DNA of 64,000 nt from NCBI RefSeq assembly GCF_000092225.1, contig NC_014158.1, positions 1,922,001-1,986,000 of the forward strand, written 5' to 3'. The translations under genes were made by a program, and so were the position numbers. Positions 50,984-60,989 of the stretch are shown here, piece by piece. A model generated the notes under the pieces. That model had not been told where the DNA came from, did not search any database, and saw only the letters and a program-made list of their open reading frames with translations. Numbering within the stretch: position 1 is the first letter of the stretch; each line of letters starts with the position of its first letter. This DNA comes from Tsukamurella paurometabola DSM 20162 (GTDB taxonomy: Bacteria > Actinomycetota > Actinomycetes > Mycobacteriales > Mycobacteriaceae).

Positions 50984-52145
50984 CCTCGTCGAGCTGACCC
51001 CGCGCTCGCCCGGCCACGGCGGTATCGCGGTCGCGCGGCACGATGGTCAGGCGGTCTTCGTTCGCGGCGCGCTGCCGGGGGAGACGGTGCGCGCCCGGGT
51101 CACCGATGTGAAGAAGTCGTACGCGCGTGCCAGTACCGTCGATGTGCTGGCCCCGTCCGAGTCCCGTGTTCCGCAGGCGTGTCCGGCCGCCGCCGCGGGT
51201 GCCGGCTGCTGTGATCTCACCATCGCGACACCGGACTACCAGCGCATCTGGAAGTCCGATGTGCTCGCCGACCTCCTCGTTCGCTTCGGCCGCTTCGCCC
51301 CCGGAGAACTCGCACCGCACGTCGACGAGATCACCCCGGCGGTCACCACCGGCTGGCGGCACCGGGCCCGACTGCACGCCGATGCCGACGGCACCCTCGG
51401 CTGGCGGGGCGCCCGCAGTCACGATCTGGTTCCCGCCGCCGGCTGTGCTCAGCTCCCCGCCGGATTCACCTATGGCCTCAGTCCGGCGCCCGGCGACGAG
51501 GTCGCCGTGGTCCTCGATGACGACGGTGCGCGGCACGCCGTCGGCTCCACGGTGCTCGACGGCACCGGTGTCGCCGATTACCGCGTCGGGGACACCGCGT
51601 GGCGGCTGCCCGCGGGAGGGTTCTGGCAGGCCCACCGGGACGCTGCCACCCGCTACAGCGAACTGGTCGGACGCTGGGCCGCCGGCCTGACCGCCGAGGG
51701 CACCGTCGAGCCCGGCGACCGGGCGTGGGACCTGTACGGCGGTGCCGGTGTGTTCGCGGCGGTCCTCGCCCGCCTGGGCCTGCGCGTCGACGTCGTGGAG
51801 ACCTCCTCGGATGCGGTCGCGGCGGGCCGCGCGAGCCTCGACCCCTCCGCCGTGCGGTTCCATCGCGGCGATGTGGCGCGCACCGTCGGGCGGCTGCGTG
51901 CGCCCCGCGTGGTGGTGCTGGACCCACCGCGGTCCGGTGCCGGGAAAGCCGTCGTCGCGGTGGTGGCCGCCGCCGGTCCCGCCGCCGTGATCCACGTCGG
52001 CTGCGACCCGGCCGCGTTCGCACGCGACCTGGCGTTGTTCCGCGACGCCGGCTTCGCGGTGCGCGAGGTCGTGGCGCTGGACGCCTTCCCTGGTACGCAT
52101 CATCTCGAGTGCCTCGCGGTGCTCATGCCCGCAGGAGCGCCGTAA
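50967..52145 (+). CDS. TRAM-domain class I SAM-dependent RNA methyltransferase
   Basis: 392 residues of the RlmD/TrmA (RumA-like) group. An N-terminal TRAM domain (GIAVARHDGQAVFVRGALPG) is followed by CPAAAAGAGCCDL, a partial iron-sulfur-type cysteine set, then a Rossmann methyltransferase with WDLYGGAGVFAAVLARLG near 250, VLDPPRSGAGKAVV near 315 and a C-terminal catalytic region VIHVGCDPAAFARDL with the Cys nucleophile. It methylates uridine in rRNA or tRNA at C5. Rv2689c type. ATG 50967 lies within the DUF3159 gene. Confidence 0.92.
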   Translation: MLTTNDLVELTPRSPGHGGIAVARHDGQAVFVRGALPGETVRARVTDVKKSYARASTVDVLAPSESRVPQACPAAAAGAGCCDLTIATPDYQRIWKSDVLADLLVRFGRFAPGELAPHVDEITPAVTTGWRHRARLHADADGTLGWRGARSHDLVPAAGCAQLPAGFTYGLSPAPGDEVAVVLDDDGARHAVGSTVLDGTGVADYRVGDTAWRLPAGGFWQAHRDAATRYSELVGRWAAGLTAEGTVEPGDRAWDLYGGAGVFAAVLARLGLRVDVVETSSDAVAAGRASLDPSAVRFHRGDVARTVGRLRAPRVVVLDPPRSGAGKAVVAVVAAAGPAAVIHVGCDPAAFARDLALFRDAGFAVREVVALDAFPGTHHLECLAVLMPAGAP

Positions 52146-52208
52146 ACTGGCGGGAGCGTTTGCGTGCGGTGTAAACACGAGGGATATCGGAAGGAGCGGT
52201 ACGGCGGT

Positions 52209-54155
52209 ATGAATCTGCTCAGCACCATCGAGTCCCCGCGGGACCTGCGTCGCCTGGACCAGGCACAGCTGTCGCAATTGGCGTCGGAGATCCGTGCCTT
52301 CCTCATCGAGAAGGTCTCCGCGACCGGCGGCCACCTCGGTCCGAACCTCGGCGTCGTCGAACTCACCCTGGCCATCCACCGCGTCTTCTCCTCGCCGGTC
52401 GACCCGGTGATCTTCGACACGGGCCACCAGGCGTACGTGCACAAGATCGTCACCGGGCGCCACGACCAATTCGACACCCTGCGCCAGGCCGGAGGTCTCT
52501 CCGGCTACCCGTGCCGTAGCGAGTCCGAGCACGACTGGGTCGAGTCCTCGCACGCCTCGGCGTCACTCAGTTACGCCGACGGCCTCGCCAAGGCCTTCGA
52601 GCTCAAGGGCGAGCAGCGCACCGTCGTGGCGGTCGTCGGGGACGGCGCCCTCACCGGCGGCATGTGCTGGGAGGCGCTCAACAACATCGCTGCCTCGCAG
52701 CGCCCGGTCGTGGTGGTGGTCAACGACAACGGCCGCTCCTACGCGCCCACCATCGGTGGCCTCGCCACCCACCTCTCCGGTCTGCGCACCCAGCCCGAGT
52801 ACGAGAAGTTGCTGGGCGAGGCCCGTCAGCGGCTGCGTGGCACGCCCGTGGTCGGCGAGCCCCTGTACTCCGTGCTGCACGGTATGAAGGCCGGCATCAA
52901 AGACATGCTGAGCCCGCAGGCACTGTTCGGTGACCTCGGCCTGAAGTACGTCGGCCCCATCGACGGCCACGACGAGGAAGCGGTCGAGGACGCACTGCGC
53001 CGGGCCCGGGACTTCGGCGGTCCCGTGGTGGTGCACGTGATCACCCGCAAGGGCAACGGTTACGAGCATGCCGAGAACGACGAGGCAGATCAGATGCACG
53101 GCATCCCCGTGATCGATCCCGTCACCGGTCTGCCGGTCGGCGGCGGGGGCGGCGGCGCCGACTGGACATCGATCTTCTCCGAGGAACTGATCAACCACGG
53201 CGAACGCCGCTCCGATATCGTCGCCATCACCGGCGCGATGGCCGAACCCACCGGCGTTGCCGACTTCGGACGCAAGTTCCCGGACCGCATGTTCGACGTG
53301 GGCATCGCCGAACAGCACGCATTGACCTCAGCCGCGGGACTCGCGCTGGGCGGCATCCATCCGGTGGTCGCTCTCTACTCGACCTTCCTCAACCGCGCCT
53401 TCGACCAGTTGCTCATGGACGTCGCGCTGCTCAAACAGGGCGTCACGCTGGTGCTCGACCGGTCGGGCGTCACCGGGCCCGACGGTGCGAGCCACCACGG
53501 TATGTGGGATCTCTCGCTCGCCGCGATCGTGCCGGGCCTGCGGGCGGCGGTCCCCCGTGACGGCGCCCGCCTCCGTGAGGAGTTCGCCGAGGCCCTCGCC
53601 GTCGACGACGCCCCCACCCTGATCCGGTACGGCAAGGGCGCGGTACCGGCCGATCTCGATGCGGTGCGCCGACTCGACGACGGTGTGGACGTGCTCGTCG
53701 GCGACGGTCCGGCCGATGTCCTCCTCGTGGCCGTGGGTGCCTTCGCGCATACCGCGGTCGAGGTAGCCACCCGGCTCCGGGATCAGGGCATCGCCGCCAC
53801 CGTGGTGGACCCGCGATGGGTGCTGCCGGTCCCCGGATCGGTGGTCGACCTCGCTCGGTCGCATCAGCTCGTGGTGACGCTCGAGGACAGCGGAGTGGCC
53901 GGCGGCGTCGGCGCCGCGGTCACGGCCGCGCTCCAACGCGCCGACGTCGACGTCCCCACCAGAGTGCTCGGTATCGAGCAGCAGTTCCTCGATCACGGCT
54001 CGCGCGGTGAGCTACTCAAGGACCTCGGGCTCACCCCGTCGGAGATCGCCTTCCGGATCACCGGCTGGGTCACCGCGTGCACGCCGACGGCCCTGCACGA
54101 GACGTCGAACGGGGTCGCCCCGGCGTCCGCACCCGCCGGAAAGGTGCGCAGTTAG
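52209..54155 (+). CDS. dxs: 1-deoxy-D-xylulose-5-phosphate synthase
   Basis: 648 residues. Thiamine diphosphate site [16 protein letters not shown] near 150, HGMWDLS and [15 protein letters not shown] in the pyrimidine domain, [15 protein letters not shown] with the catalytic Glu near 370, and a transketolase C-terminal domain. It makes DXP from pyruvate and glyceraldehyde-3-phosphate, the first step of the MEP isoprenoid pathway and of thiamine and pyridoxal precursors. ATG 52209 follows GGAAGGAG at 12 bases. Confidence 0.97.
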   Translation: MNLLSTIESPRDLRRLDQAQLSQLASEIRAFLIEKVSATGGHLGPNLGVVELTLAIHRVFSSPVDPVIFDTGHQAYVHKIVTGRHDQFDTLRQAGGLSGYPCRSESEHDWVESSHASASLSYADGLAKAFELKGEQRTVVAVVGDGALTGGMCWEALNNIAASQRPVVVVVNDNGRSYAPTIGGLATHLSGLRTQPEYEKLLGEARQRLRGTPVVGEPLYSVLHGMKAGIKDMLSPQALFGDLGLKYVGPIDGHDEEAVEDALRRARDFGGPVVVHVITRKGNGYEHAENDEADQMHGIPVIDPVTGLPVGGGGGGADWTSIFSEELINHGERRSDIVAITGAMAEPTGVADFGRKFPDRMFDVGIAEQHALTSAAGLALGGIHPVVALYSTFLNRAFDQLLMDVALLKQGVTLVLDRSGVTGPDGASHHGMWDLSLAAIVPGLRAAVPRDGARLREEFAEALAVDDAPTLIRYGKGAVPADLDAVRRLDDGVDVLVGDGPADVLLVAVGAFAHTAVEVATRLRDQGIAATVVDPRWVLPVPGSVVDLARSHQLVVTLEDSGVAGGVGAAVTAALQRADVDVPTRVLGIEQQFLDHGSRGELLKDLGLTPSEIAFRITGWVTACTPTALHETSNGVAPASAPAGKVRS

Positions 54156-54159
54156 CGGA

Positions 54160-55374
54160 TCAGCCGAGGGCGTCGGCGACGGCGCGCGCGGTCAGATCTC
54201 GCTGCCAGGACCGGGCACCCGATGCGGCCAGGGCCGCGTCCACCTGGTCCCGGCCATGCGCTGTGTCGTCCCAGCACAACTGCCGGACGGCGTCGGGCGG
54301 CAACAGGTTCTCCACCGGCACCTGCACTTCTTCGGAGATCTCCGACAGCGCCGCCCGGACCCGGGCCAGGCGTTCCGCCGCCTCGGGGTTCGACTTCGAC
54401 CACCGGTTGTTCGCGGGCACCCCGTTCCGGGGGCCGTGCAACGGCGGCAGTGCGGAATCGGGCAGCGCGTTGGCCCGATTGATCGCGCCCATCCACCGCG
54501 TGGCCGAGCGGCGCATGCGCGGTCCACCGAACACGGGGAGAGCGGTGAGTTCGGCTTCGGTGGTCGGGTTCTTCGCGGCGGCGTTGACGATCGCCGCATC
54601 GGGCAGGGTGCGTCCCGGCGCCACATTGCGCTGCTCGGCCATCTCGTCGCGGGCCAGCCACAGTTCTCGCGCCCGGCCCAGTTGGCGCCGGGTGCGCAGC
54701 GTGCTGAGTCCGGAAAGGCGGCGCCACGGGTCGGGCTTCGGTGCCGGATCGGGACGGGTGCGCGCGTATTCGAATTCCTCGAGGGCCCAGGGCAGTTTGC
54801 CCGCGGCATCGAGTCGCTCGTACGCTTCGTCGCGCAGGTCCACCAGGAGTTCGACGTCGAGCGCGGCGTAGTTGAGCCAGTCGTGGGGGAGTGGACGGGT
54901 GCTCCAATCCGCAGCACCGTGCCCCTTGGCGAGGGCGTATCCGGTGAACTCCGAGGTCATCGCGGCCAGGTTCACCCGCGGCTCTCCGAGCAGTCGGCCG
55001 GCGAGTTCGGTGTCGAAGAGCGCGTCGCAGACGAAGCCGTCGTCGCGCAGGCACGGCAGGTCCTGGTCGGCCGCGTGCAGTACCCATTCGACGCCGCGCA
55101 GCGCCTCGATCACCGGCGCCAGGCCCTCCGGCTCGTGTATCGGATCGAGCAGAAACAACCCGGAACCGGTGCGCTTGATCTGAATCAGATAGGCCCGCGA
55201 CGAATATGTGAACCCCGAGGCTCGCTCGGTGTCGAGTGCGATCGGCCCCGTTCCGCGGCGCAGCGCCGCAGCACATTCCGCGAACTCGGCAACCGTGGTC
55301 AGTGGCTCCGGCACGCCCTCGGCCGGCTCCGTCAGCGGAATCCCGGGGACCGGTTCTTGCGCGGCCTTCGCCAC
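54160..55374 (-). CDS. Ribonuclease D-like 3'-5' exonuclease with HRDC domain
   Basis: 404 residues. DEDD exonuclease motifs: ALDTERASGFTYSSRAYLIQ (exo I, Asp-x-Glu) near 46, HAADQDLPCLRDDGF (exo II) near 100, and WLNYAALDVELLVDLRD (exo III, YxxxD) near 170. An HRDC domain lies around 215-300 with LWLARDEMAEQRNVAPGRTL. It trims RNA 3' ends. Rv2681 type. It starts at GTG 55374, four bases after the DUF3000 stop, so it is co-expressed with it, and it is convergent with dxs. Confidence 0.93.
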   Translation of the reverse strand: MAKAAQEPVPGIPLTEPAEGVPEPLTTVAEFAECAAALRRGTGPIALDTERASGFTYSSRAYLIQIKRTGSGLFLLDPIHEPEGLAPVIEALRGVEWVLHAADQDLPCLRDDGFVCDALFDTELAGRLLGEPRVNLAAMTSEFTGYALAKGHGAADWSTRPLPHDWLNYAALDVELLVDLRDEAYERLDAAGKLPWALEEFEYARTRPDPAPKPDPWRRLSGLSTLRTRRQLGRARELWLARDEMAEQRNVAPGRTLPDAAIVNAAAKNPTTEAELTALPVFGGPRMRRSATRWMGAINRANALPDSALPPLHGPRNGVPANNRWSKSNPEAAERLARVRAALSEISEEVQVPVENLLPPDAVRQLCWDDTAHGRDQVDAALAASGARSWQRDLTARAVADALG

Positions 55375-55378
55375 GGGC

Positions 55379-55999
55379 CTAGACCGAGCCGAGGCGGGTG
55401 ATGCCCGCAGGCGGGAGCCCGGCGGCCATTTCCAGCACGGAACTGAAGGCCTCGACGTGGCCCGAAAGGTCGGGGTCGAGCGGCGTCCACGACGCGCGGA
55501 GTTCGAGTTGGTGGGCGCGCGGTGGGCCCGCGATATCGCCGTAGCGCACCGACGACGTCGAGGTCACGGTGCCGCCGAGGGCGGTCACCTCCTGTCCACG
55601 GTCGGCGAGCGCGTCGGTCAACCAGCTCCACGCGACCTCGGGCAGCAAGGGGTCCGCCGCGAGGGTCTCATCGACGTCGGATTGGACGTACGCGACCAGC
55701 CGCATCAGGCCGTTCCAGGCCTCGTGCCCGTGCGGGTCGTACAGCAGGATCAGGCGGCCGAAGGTCTCGCCTTCGGAGTTCTCGGGCACCACATCGGATT
55801 CGGGGGTGCGGACCTCCGCGCCGAGCGCGTAACTGTAGGGAGCGAGTCGCTGCGGCGGCCGGATGGTCCCGATCTCGATCTCCGGGCGAACCGTGGCGGT
55901 GTGCATCGAGTCGACGGCCTCCCGGAAGGGCGCCGGATCGGCTCCCACCTGTCCGGTGCCGGTGTCGGCGCCGTTCTCTCCCGCTCCTGGTTGACTCAC
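55379..55999 (-). CDS. DUF3000 family protein
   Basis: 206 residues from GTG 55999. The family core PPQRLAPYSYALGAEV, GRLILLYDPHGHEAWNGLMR and LPEVAWSWLTDAL is clear, and the upstream FREAVDSMHTATVRPEIEIG belongs to it, which rules out the later ATG as start. TACCGT lies eight bases before the GTG. Actinobacterial, Rv2680 type, function unknown. It is divergent from hemE with about 96 bp between starts. Confidence 0.88.
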   Translation of the reverse strand: MSQPGAGENGADTGTGQVGADPAPFREAVDSMHTATVRPEIEIGTIRPPQRLAPYSYALGAEVRTPESDVVPENSEGETFGRLILLYDPHGHEAWNGLMRLVAYVQSDVDETLAADPLLPEVAWSWLTDALADRGQEVTALGGTVTSTSSVRYGDIAGPPRAHQLELRASWTPLDPDLSGHVEAFSSVLEMAAGLPPAGITRLGSV

Positions 56000-56095
56000 A
56001 AAACGTGACGGTAGCGCCTCCCGTGCCGCCCTCGGGGGAGGCGCGCCGCAGGGGACGGACGCCGAGGACGGCGGGGCGTGACATGATCGTTGACG

Positions 56096-57169
56096 ATGAG
56101 TGACAAGATCGCGCCGGCCTCCGATGCCGGTACCTCCTATCCGCTGCTCGCCGCAGCCGCCGGGCAACCTCCGGCGCGGCGCCCGGTGTGGTTCATGCGG
56201 CAGGCCGGCCGGTCGCTTCCCGAGTACCGCAAGGTCCGGGAAGGCGTCGGGATGCTGCAGTCCTGTTTCATGCCCGAGCTGGTCTCCGAGATCACGCTGC
56301 AGCCCGTGCGGCGGCACCGCACCGACGCCGCGATCCTGTTCTCCGACATCGTGGTTCCGCTCAAAGCGGCCGGTATCGACCTGGACATCGTGAGCGGCAT
56401 CGGCCCGGTCATCGAGCAACCCGTGCGCGATGCCGCGGCGGTCGCGGCGATGCCGTCGCTCGATGCGGAGCAGGTGGAGCCGGTGGCCGAGGCAGTGCGG
56501 ATGCTGCGCACCGAGTTGCCCGATGGGGTCGCCCTGATCGGCTTCGCCGGTGCGCCGTTCACTCTCGCCTCCTACCTGGTCGAGGGCGGGCCGAGTCGCA
56601 ATCACGAGCGCACCAAGGCGCTCATGTACACCGATCCCACCACCTGGCACGCGCTGCTCGACCAGCTCGCGGACATCGCGATCACGTTCCTGTCCGTGCA
56701 GGCGAACGCCGGGGTGCAGGCCTTCCAGCTGTTCGACTCGTGGGCGGGCGCACTATCGCTGGCCGACTACCGCGAGTACGTGCTGCCGCACTCGGCCCGC
56801 GTCTTCGCCGCCCTCCGCGAAACCGGCACCGCCCTGCCCGGATTCCACTTCGGTGTGGGTACCGGCGAGTTGCTCGGCGCGATGGGCGAGGCCGGAGCAG
56901 ATGTGGTCGGTGTCGATTGGCGCGTCCCGCTCGACGAGGCCGCACGCCGCGTCGGTCCCGGAAAGGCGCTGCAAGGCAACCTCGATCCGGCGGCACTCGC
57001 CTCCTCGTGGGAGATGGTCGAAGCGCAGGTGCGACGCGTGTGCGCCGATGCCGACGCCGCCGTCGCAGCCGGCGCCACCGGTCACGTCTTCAATCTCGGG
57101 CACGGCGTCCTCCCGTCGACCGATCCCGAGGTCCTTACCCGCGTCGTCGAATTGGTGCACTCGCTATGA
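56096..57169 (+). CDS. hemE: Uroporphyrinogen decarboxylase
   Basis: 357 residues. [20 protein letters not shown] near 25 and [19 protein letters not shown] near 140 are the two family signatures, and [22 protein letters not shown] follows. It converts uroporphyrinogen III to coproporphyrinogen III. First gene of the hemE-hemY-hemQ cluster. ATG 56096 is favoured; TTG 56090 is also in frame. Confidence 0.97.
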   Translation: MSDKIAPASDAGTSYPLLAAAAGQPPARRPVWFMRQAGRSLPEYRKVREGVGMLQSCFMPELVSEITLQPVRRHRTDAAILFSDIVVPLKAAGIDLDIVSGIGPVIEQPVRDAAAVAAMPSLDAEQVEPVAEAVRMLRTELPDGVALIGFAGAPFTLASYLVEGGPSRNHERTKALMYTDPTTWHALLDQLADIAITFLSVQANAGVQAFQLFDSWAGALSLADYREYVLPHSARVFAALRETGTALPGFHFGVGTGELLGAMGEAGADVVGVDWRVPLDEAARRVGPGKALQGNLDPAALASSWEMVEAQVRRVCADADAAVAAGATGHVFNLGHGVLPSTDPEVLTRVVELVHSL

Positions 57170-58431
57170 GCAATATCGCCGTCGTCGGAGCGGGCATCTC
57201 CGGGCTCGTCGCCGCCCTCCGGCTGGAACAGGCCGGGGCCCGGGTCACCGTCTTCGAATCCGGGAATCGGGTCGGTGGCAAGCTCCGATCGGAGACCATC
57301 GGAGGAACCCGGCTCGATGTGGGCGCCGAGGCCTTCGTGCAGCGCCGGCCCGAGGTCCTGGACCTGGCCGCCGAACTCGGACTGGCCGACGAGGTGGTCG
57401 CTCCGGCGGGCCGTCGTCCGGCCCTGTTCTCCGACGGTGCGTTGCGTGGTCACTTCGGCCGCACCCTGATGGGCGTCCCCGTCGATGCCGACGAGGTACG
57501 ACTGCCGATGAGCTGGAAGCGCGGCGGCGATTCGTCGATCGGCGACCTGGTGCGGTCCCGGTTCGGCGATGAGGTCGTCGAGCGCAGCGTCGACCCGATG
57601 GTGTCCGGTGTGTTCGCCGCGCATGCGGACGACGTATCGGTGCGTGCCGCGCTGCCCGCGCTGGCGGACCGCCTCGATCAGGGCACCGACTCGTTGAGCA
57701 CCGCGGTCCGCGACGCCCTCGGTGAACCCACCGATACCCCGGTCTTCGGTACCTTCCGCGGCGGCTACCAGCAGTTGCTCGACGCCCTCGCGGAGCGTCT
57801 CGGCGACCGGATCATGCTCGGCGCCCCGGTACCGGAAGTACGGCCGCAGTGGAGCCTGCGCGGTTCCATGTTCGACGCCGTGGTGCTCGCAGTGCCTGCG
57901 CCGCAGGTGGGACGACTGGTATCGGGCTACTACCCGGAACTCGCCGCCGCGGTCGGCAAGATCCCCGCCGCGAGTTCGGCTCTGGTCACCCTGCGGCTGC
58001 CCGATGACACCCCGCTGCCCGACCTGTCCGGTGTCCTGGTCGCGAGCCGGGAACAGGTGAGCGCCAAGGCGATCACGCTCTCCGGCCGCAAGTGGGACCA
58101 CCTGCCCGACGGTGCCGTGCGGCTGTCCTTCGGCCGTCTCGGCGTGAGCCGCATCGTCGACGACCTCGACGCCGGGCTGATCGCCGCGGCACGCGAGGAT
58201 CTGGCAACCGTGCTCGGTGTGACCGCGGATCCGACGGCGGTGCACGTGCAGCGCTGGTACGAGGGGATCCCGGTGTATCTGCCGGGCCACCGCGACACGT
58301 TGGCCGCGATCGATGCCGCCACCCCGGCGGGCCTGGTGCTGGCCGGCGCCTACTTCGACGGTGTCGGGGTTCCCGCCTGCATCGCTCGCGCGGAGGCGGC
58401 CGCGGCGAGCGTCATCGAGCAACTGTCCTAG
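57166..58431 (+). CDS. hemY: Coproporphyrinogen III oxidase (HemY/CgoX type)
   Basis: 421 residues. FAD-binding [20 protein letters not shown] at the N-terminus, [23 protein letters not shown], and the C-terminal FAD motif [14 protein letters not shown]. With HemQ in the same cluster, the organism uses the coproporphyrin-dependent branch of heme synthesis, so the product is coproporphyrin III rather than protoporphyrin IX. ATG 57166 overlaps the hemE stop by four bases. Confidence 0.94.
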   Translation: MSNIAVVGAGISGLVAALRLEQAGARVTVFESGNRVGGKLRSETIGGTRLDVGAEAFVQRRPEVLDLAAELGLADEVVAPAGRRPALFSDGALRGHFGRTLMGVPVDADEVRLPMSWKRGGDSSIGDLVRSRFGDEVVERSVDPMVSGVFAAHADDVSVRAALPALADRLDQGTDSLSTAVRDALGEPTDTPVFGTFRGGYQQLLDALAERLGDRIMLGAPVPEVRPQWSLRGSMFDAVVLAVPAPQVGRLVSGYYPELAAAVGKIPAASSALVTLRLPDDTPLPDLSGVLVASREQVSAKAITLSGRKWDHLPDGAVRLSFGRLGVSRIVDDLDAGLIAAAREDLATVLGVTADPTAVHVQRWYEGIPVYLPGHRDTLAAIDAATPAGLVLAGAYFDGVGVPACIARAEAAAASVIEQLS

Positions 58432-58476
58432 CGGGCACCGAGCCCCGGCGCCACCCTGCCACAGCCGCGTGGCAGT

Positions 58477-59187
58477 ATGGATGACGTGGCCAAACTCGAT
58501 TACGCAGAGCTGAATTCGACCGTTCGCTACCTCATGTTCTCGGTGTTCTCGATCAATCCGGGTGAGCTGGGTGATGAGTCCTCGCGGGCTGCGGCGGCGG
58601 CCGAGGCCGAGGCCTTCTTCGAGCGCATCCAGCAGGGCGATCTCATCGTCCGCGGCGTGTACAACGTGTCGGGTATGCGCGCCGATGCCGACTTCATGAT
58701 CTGGTGGCACGCCGAGAAGCTCGAAGATCTGCAGTCCGCGTACAACGATTTCCGCCGCAGCACCGTATTGGGCCGTGCCAGCGATCCGGTGTGGTCGTCG
58801 ACGGCGCTGCACCGCCCGGCGGAGTTCAATAAGAGTCACATCCCGGCGTTCCTCGCCGGAGAAGAGCCCGGCGCGAACATCTGCGTGTACCCGTTCGTGC
58901 GCAGCTTGGAGTGGTACCTCCTGCCCGATGAGGAGCGGCGCAAGATGCTCGCCGATCACGGCCGCGCAGCACGGGGGTATCCCGATGTCCGGGCGAACAC
59001 CGTTCCCGCGTTCGCGCTCGGCGACTACGAATGGCTGCTGGCCTTCGAGGCGCCCGAGATGTACCGCATCGTCGACCTGATGCGCGACCTGCGCGCGACC
59101 GATGCCCGCCGGCACACCCGTGAGGAGACCCCGTTCTTCTCCGGGCCGCGCGTGCAGGTACGCGATCTGATCGCCGCGTTGCCGTAG
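58477..59187 (+). CDS. hemQ: Coproheme decarboxylase (chlorite dismutase family)
   Basis: 236 residues. [20 protein letters not shown] near the N-terminus, [39 protein letters not shown], and the proximal heme His in [13 protein letters not shown] near 165 followed by [18 protein letters not shown]. It decarboxylates iron-coproporphyrin III to heme b, the last step of the branch started by hemE and hemY. It lacks the distal Arg typical of true chlorite dismutases. Confidence 0.94.
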   Translation: MDDVAKLDYAELNSTVRYLMFSVFSINPGELGDESSRAAAAAEAEAFFERIQQGDLIVRGVYNVSGMRADADFMIWWHAEKLEDLQSAYNDFRRSTVLGRASDPVWSSTALHRPAEFNKSHIPAFLAGEEPGANICVYPFVRSLEWYLLPDEERRKMLADHGRAARGYPDVRANTVPAFALGDYEWLLAFEAPEMYRIVDLMRDLRATDARRHTREETPFFSGPRVQVRDLIAALP

Positions 59188-59202
59188 CCGCCCGGGTCGA
59201 GA

Positions 59203-59643
59203 TCAGGCCTCGTCGGGCTCCAGGCGCATGCTGATCGAGTTGATGCAGTAGCGCAGGTCGGTGGGCGTGTCGTAGCCCTCGCCCTCGAAGACGTGGCCCA
59301 GGTGACTGCCGCAGTTCGCGCACAGCACCTCGACCCGGCGCATGCCGAGCGAGGTGTCCTCCCGCTCGATGACCGCGTCACCGGCCAGCGGGGAGAAGAA
59401 CGACGGCCAACCGCAATGCGAATCGAATTTCGAGTCCGAGCGGAACAGTTCCGCGTTGCACGCCCGGCAGCGGTACACGCCGGTGGTCTTGGTATCGGTG
59501 TACTCACCGGTGAACGGTGCCTCGGTGCCGGCCTGGCGCAGCACGCGATACTCGGACGCGGACAGCCGCTTACGCCATTCGGAATCGCTGAGTTGCAGTG
59601 TGGGGCGAGGAGTCGAATCGGAAGCTTCCGACGGAGTGCTCAT
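59203..59643 (-). CDS. msrB: Peptide methionine-R-sulfoxide reductase
   Basis: 146 residues. Zinc site CRACNAELF near 59 and CANCGSHLGHVF near 107; GWPSFF near 78; catalytic Cys in LRYCINSISMRL near 130. It repairs methionine-R-sulfoxide in proteins. It starts at ATG 59643 with GTGGAG upstream, nine bases after the aftC stop, so it is the last gene of a minus-strand run (lipoprotein, aftC, msrB). It is convergent with hemQ. Confidence 0.97.
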   Translation of the reverse strand: MSTPSEASDSTPRPTLQLSDSEWRKRLSASEYRVLRQAGTEAPFTGEYTDTKTTGVYRCRACNAELFRSDSKFDSHCGWPSFFSPLAGDAVIEREDTSLGMRRVEVLCANCGSHLGHVFEGEGYDTPTDLRYCINSISMRLEPDEA

Positions 59644-59652
59644 CTCTCCACG

Positions 59653-60963
59653 TTAACCGCGTGCGACGCCGGGTGCCACCGGTCCGTCATCACCGGTGTC
59701 GGTGTGCGCCGCAACGGTTGCCGGTTCGTGCCGCTCATGCTGGCCGGGTTCGTCACCGGGCGGGAGCGGCCGGTCGATGCCCTGGTCGAGCCGACCCTCG
59801 GCACGCGCGTCGAGGTAGCGGTAGAGGAGCACGCAGAAGGTGACCACGATGAGCAGAGTCCAGCCCAGTGTGCACTTGAGATACGCGAGGCTGCGGCCCA
59901 GCGCGAGCCATTTCCCAGAGAGCCAGAAGTCGTAACTGAGGAAGCCGTACACGGCGAGCCACGCGGGCCAGTTGGTCATCACCGAGCTGCGGAAGACCAC
60001 TGTCATCAGCATCGGGAACAGCAGCATCGAGTAGTAGCCCTGCCCGAGCGACCCCACCAGCCACATCGCGGTCATCAGCACGCCGGCCGAGGTGGACCAC
60101 CACAACAGTTCGTTGCTGGTGCGGTAGTAGCGGTACAGCAGGTATACGGAGATCAGTGCCATGACCACCACGGCGGCCTTGAGCAGCAGCGTGAGCCAAT
60201 CGGGGAGCCCGAAGTAGGCGGCGTTGCCACTGATCGAGCTGTTGTAATAGTCGCGCGCCTGGCCGAGGTACGGCATGGTGCGATCGATGTAGCTCTCGGG
60301 ATCCGCTGCGAGGGCCCAACCGATACCCAGCAGCACGACGGGCACGCTGATCGCCGTGATCAGGGCCTTCCACTGCCGGTTCAGGATGATCAACAGCAGG
60401 AAGACCGCGAGGAGAGGTTTCACCGCGAACGACAGTCCGAGCGGTACGCCGGCCCACAGGTCCTTGCGCTTGAGCAGCAGCGCCATCGCCACGACCTCGG
60501 CGAGCAGCAGGAACAGGTTGAAATTCGTGTAGACCAGGGTGTTGGTCACGGCCTCGGTCATCACCGCGAAGAACAGTACGGCCGGCGCCACGGCGGAGTT
60601 GAGGCCGTATCCGAACATCCGCAGCATCACGTACAGCGCCACCAGCAGCGCGATCGTGCTCAGCGCCACGAAGATGTTCCGGGCCGTCTCCGGATCGAAG
60701 TACCCGAAGGGTGCCATGAGTAGCGAGCCGGACGGTGCGTAGAGGTAGTGGGGGTCGACGGTGTCGTAGTTCTCCACGTACACCGGCTCGTGCCGCAGGA
60801 ACCGCACGGCCGCGGTGTAGACCGTGGTGAAGTCGTCGGTCTTGGCTCGATTCGGGACCAGCACGATCAGCCGCTGCAGCAGCGTCAGGATGGCGAGCGG
60901 CCACAGGATCCACTTGATGACGAGGACAGGGTCGGACTTCATCCGCGTGAGAGCTACTGACAC
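59653..60963 (-). CDS. aftC: Arabinofuranosyltransferase AftC (GT-C fold, GT87)
   Basis: 436 residues with ten or more membrane helices. The N-terminal loop has NRAKTDDFTTVYTAAVRFLR with the acidic residues of GT-C enzymes, then YLYAPSGSLLMAPFGYFDPE and SISGNAAYFGLP. It adds alpha-1,3-arabinofuranose branches to arabinogalactan and lipoarabinomannan from decaprenyl-phosphoarabinose, on the outer face of the membrane. Rv2673 type. The start is GTG 60963: TACGGT lies six bases upstream on the minus strand. The longer open frame to 62478 is antisense shadow in the lipoprotein gene. Confidence 0.9.
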   Translation of the reverse strand: MSVALTRMKSDPVLVIKWILWPLAILTLLQRLIVLVPNRAKTDDFTTVYTAAVRFLRHEPVYVENYDTVDPHYLYAPSGSLLMAPFGYFDPETARNIFVALSTIALLVALYVMLRMFGYGLNSAVAPAVLFFAVMTEAVTNTLVYTNFNLFLLLAEVVAMALLLKRKDLWAGVPLGLSFAVKPLLAVFLLLIILNRQWKALITAISVPVVLLGIGWALAADPESYIDRTMPYLGQARDYYNSSISGNAAYFGLPDWLTLLLKAAVVVMALISVYLLYRYYRTSNELLWWSTSAGVLMTAMWLVGSLGQGYYSMLLFPMLMTVVFRSSVMTNWPAWLAVYGFLSYDFWLSGKWLALGRSLAYLKCTLGWTLLIVVTFCVLLYRYLDARAEGRLDQGIDRPLPPGDEPGQHERHEPATVAAHTDTGDDGPVAPGVARG

Positions 60964-60989
60964 GGATAGACCGTACCGAACCGGGCCGC

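Noticed and set aside
57082-59115. Minus-strand open frame of 677 codons
   Set aside because: Antisense to hemY and hemQ, both clearly real.
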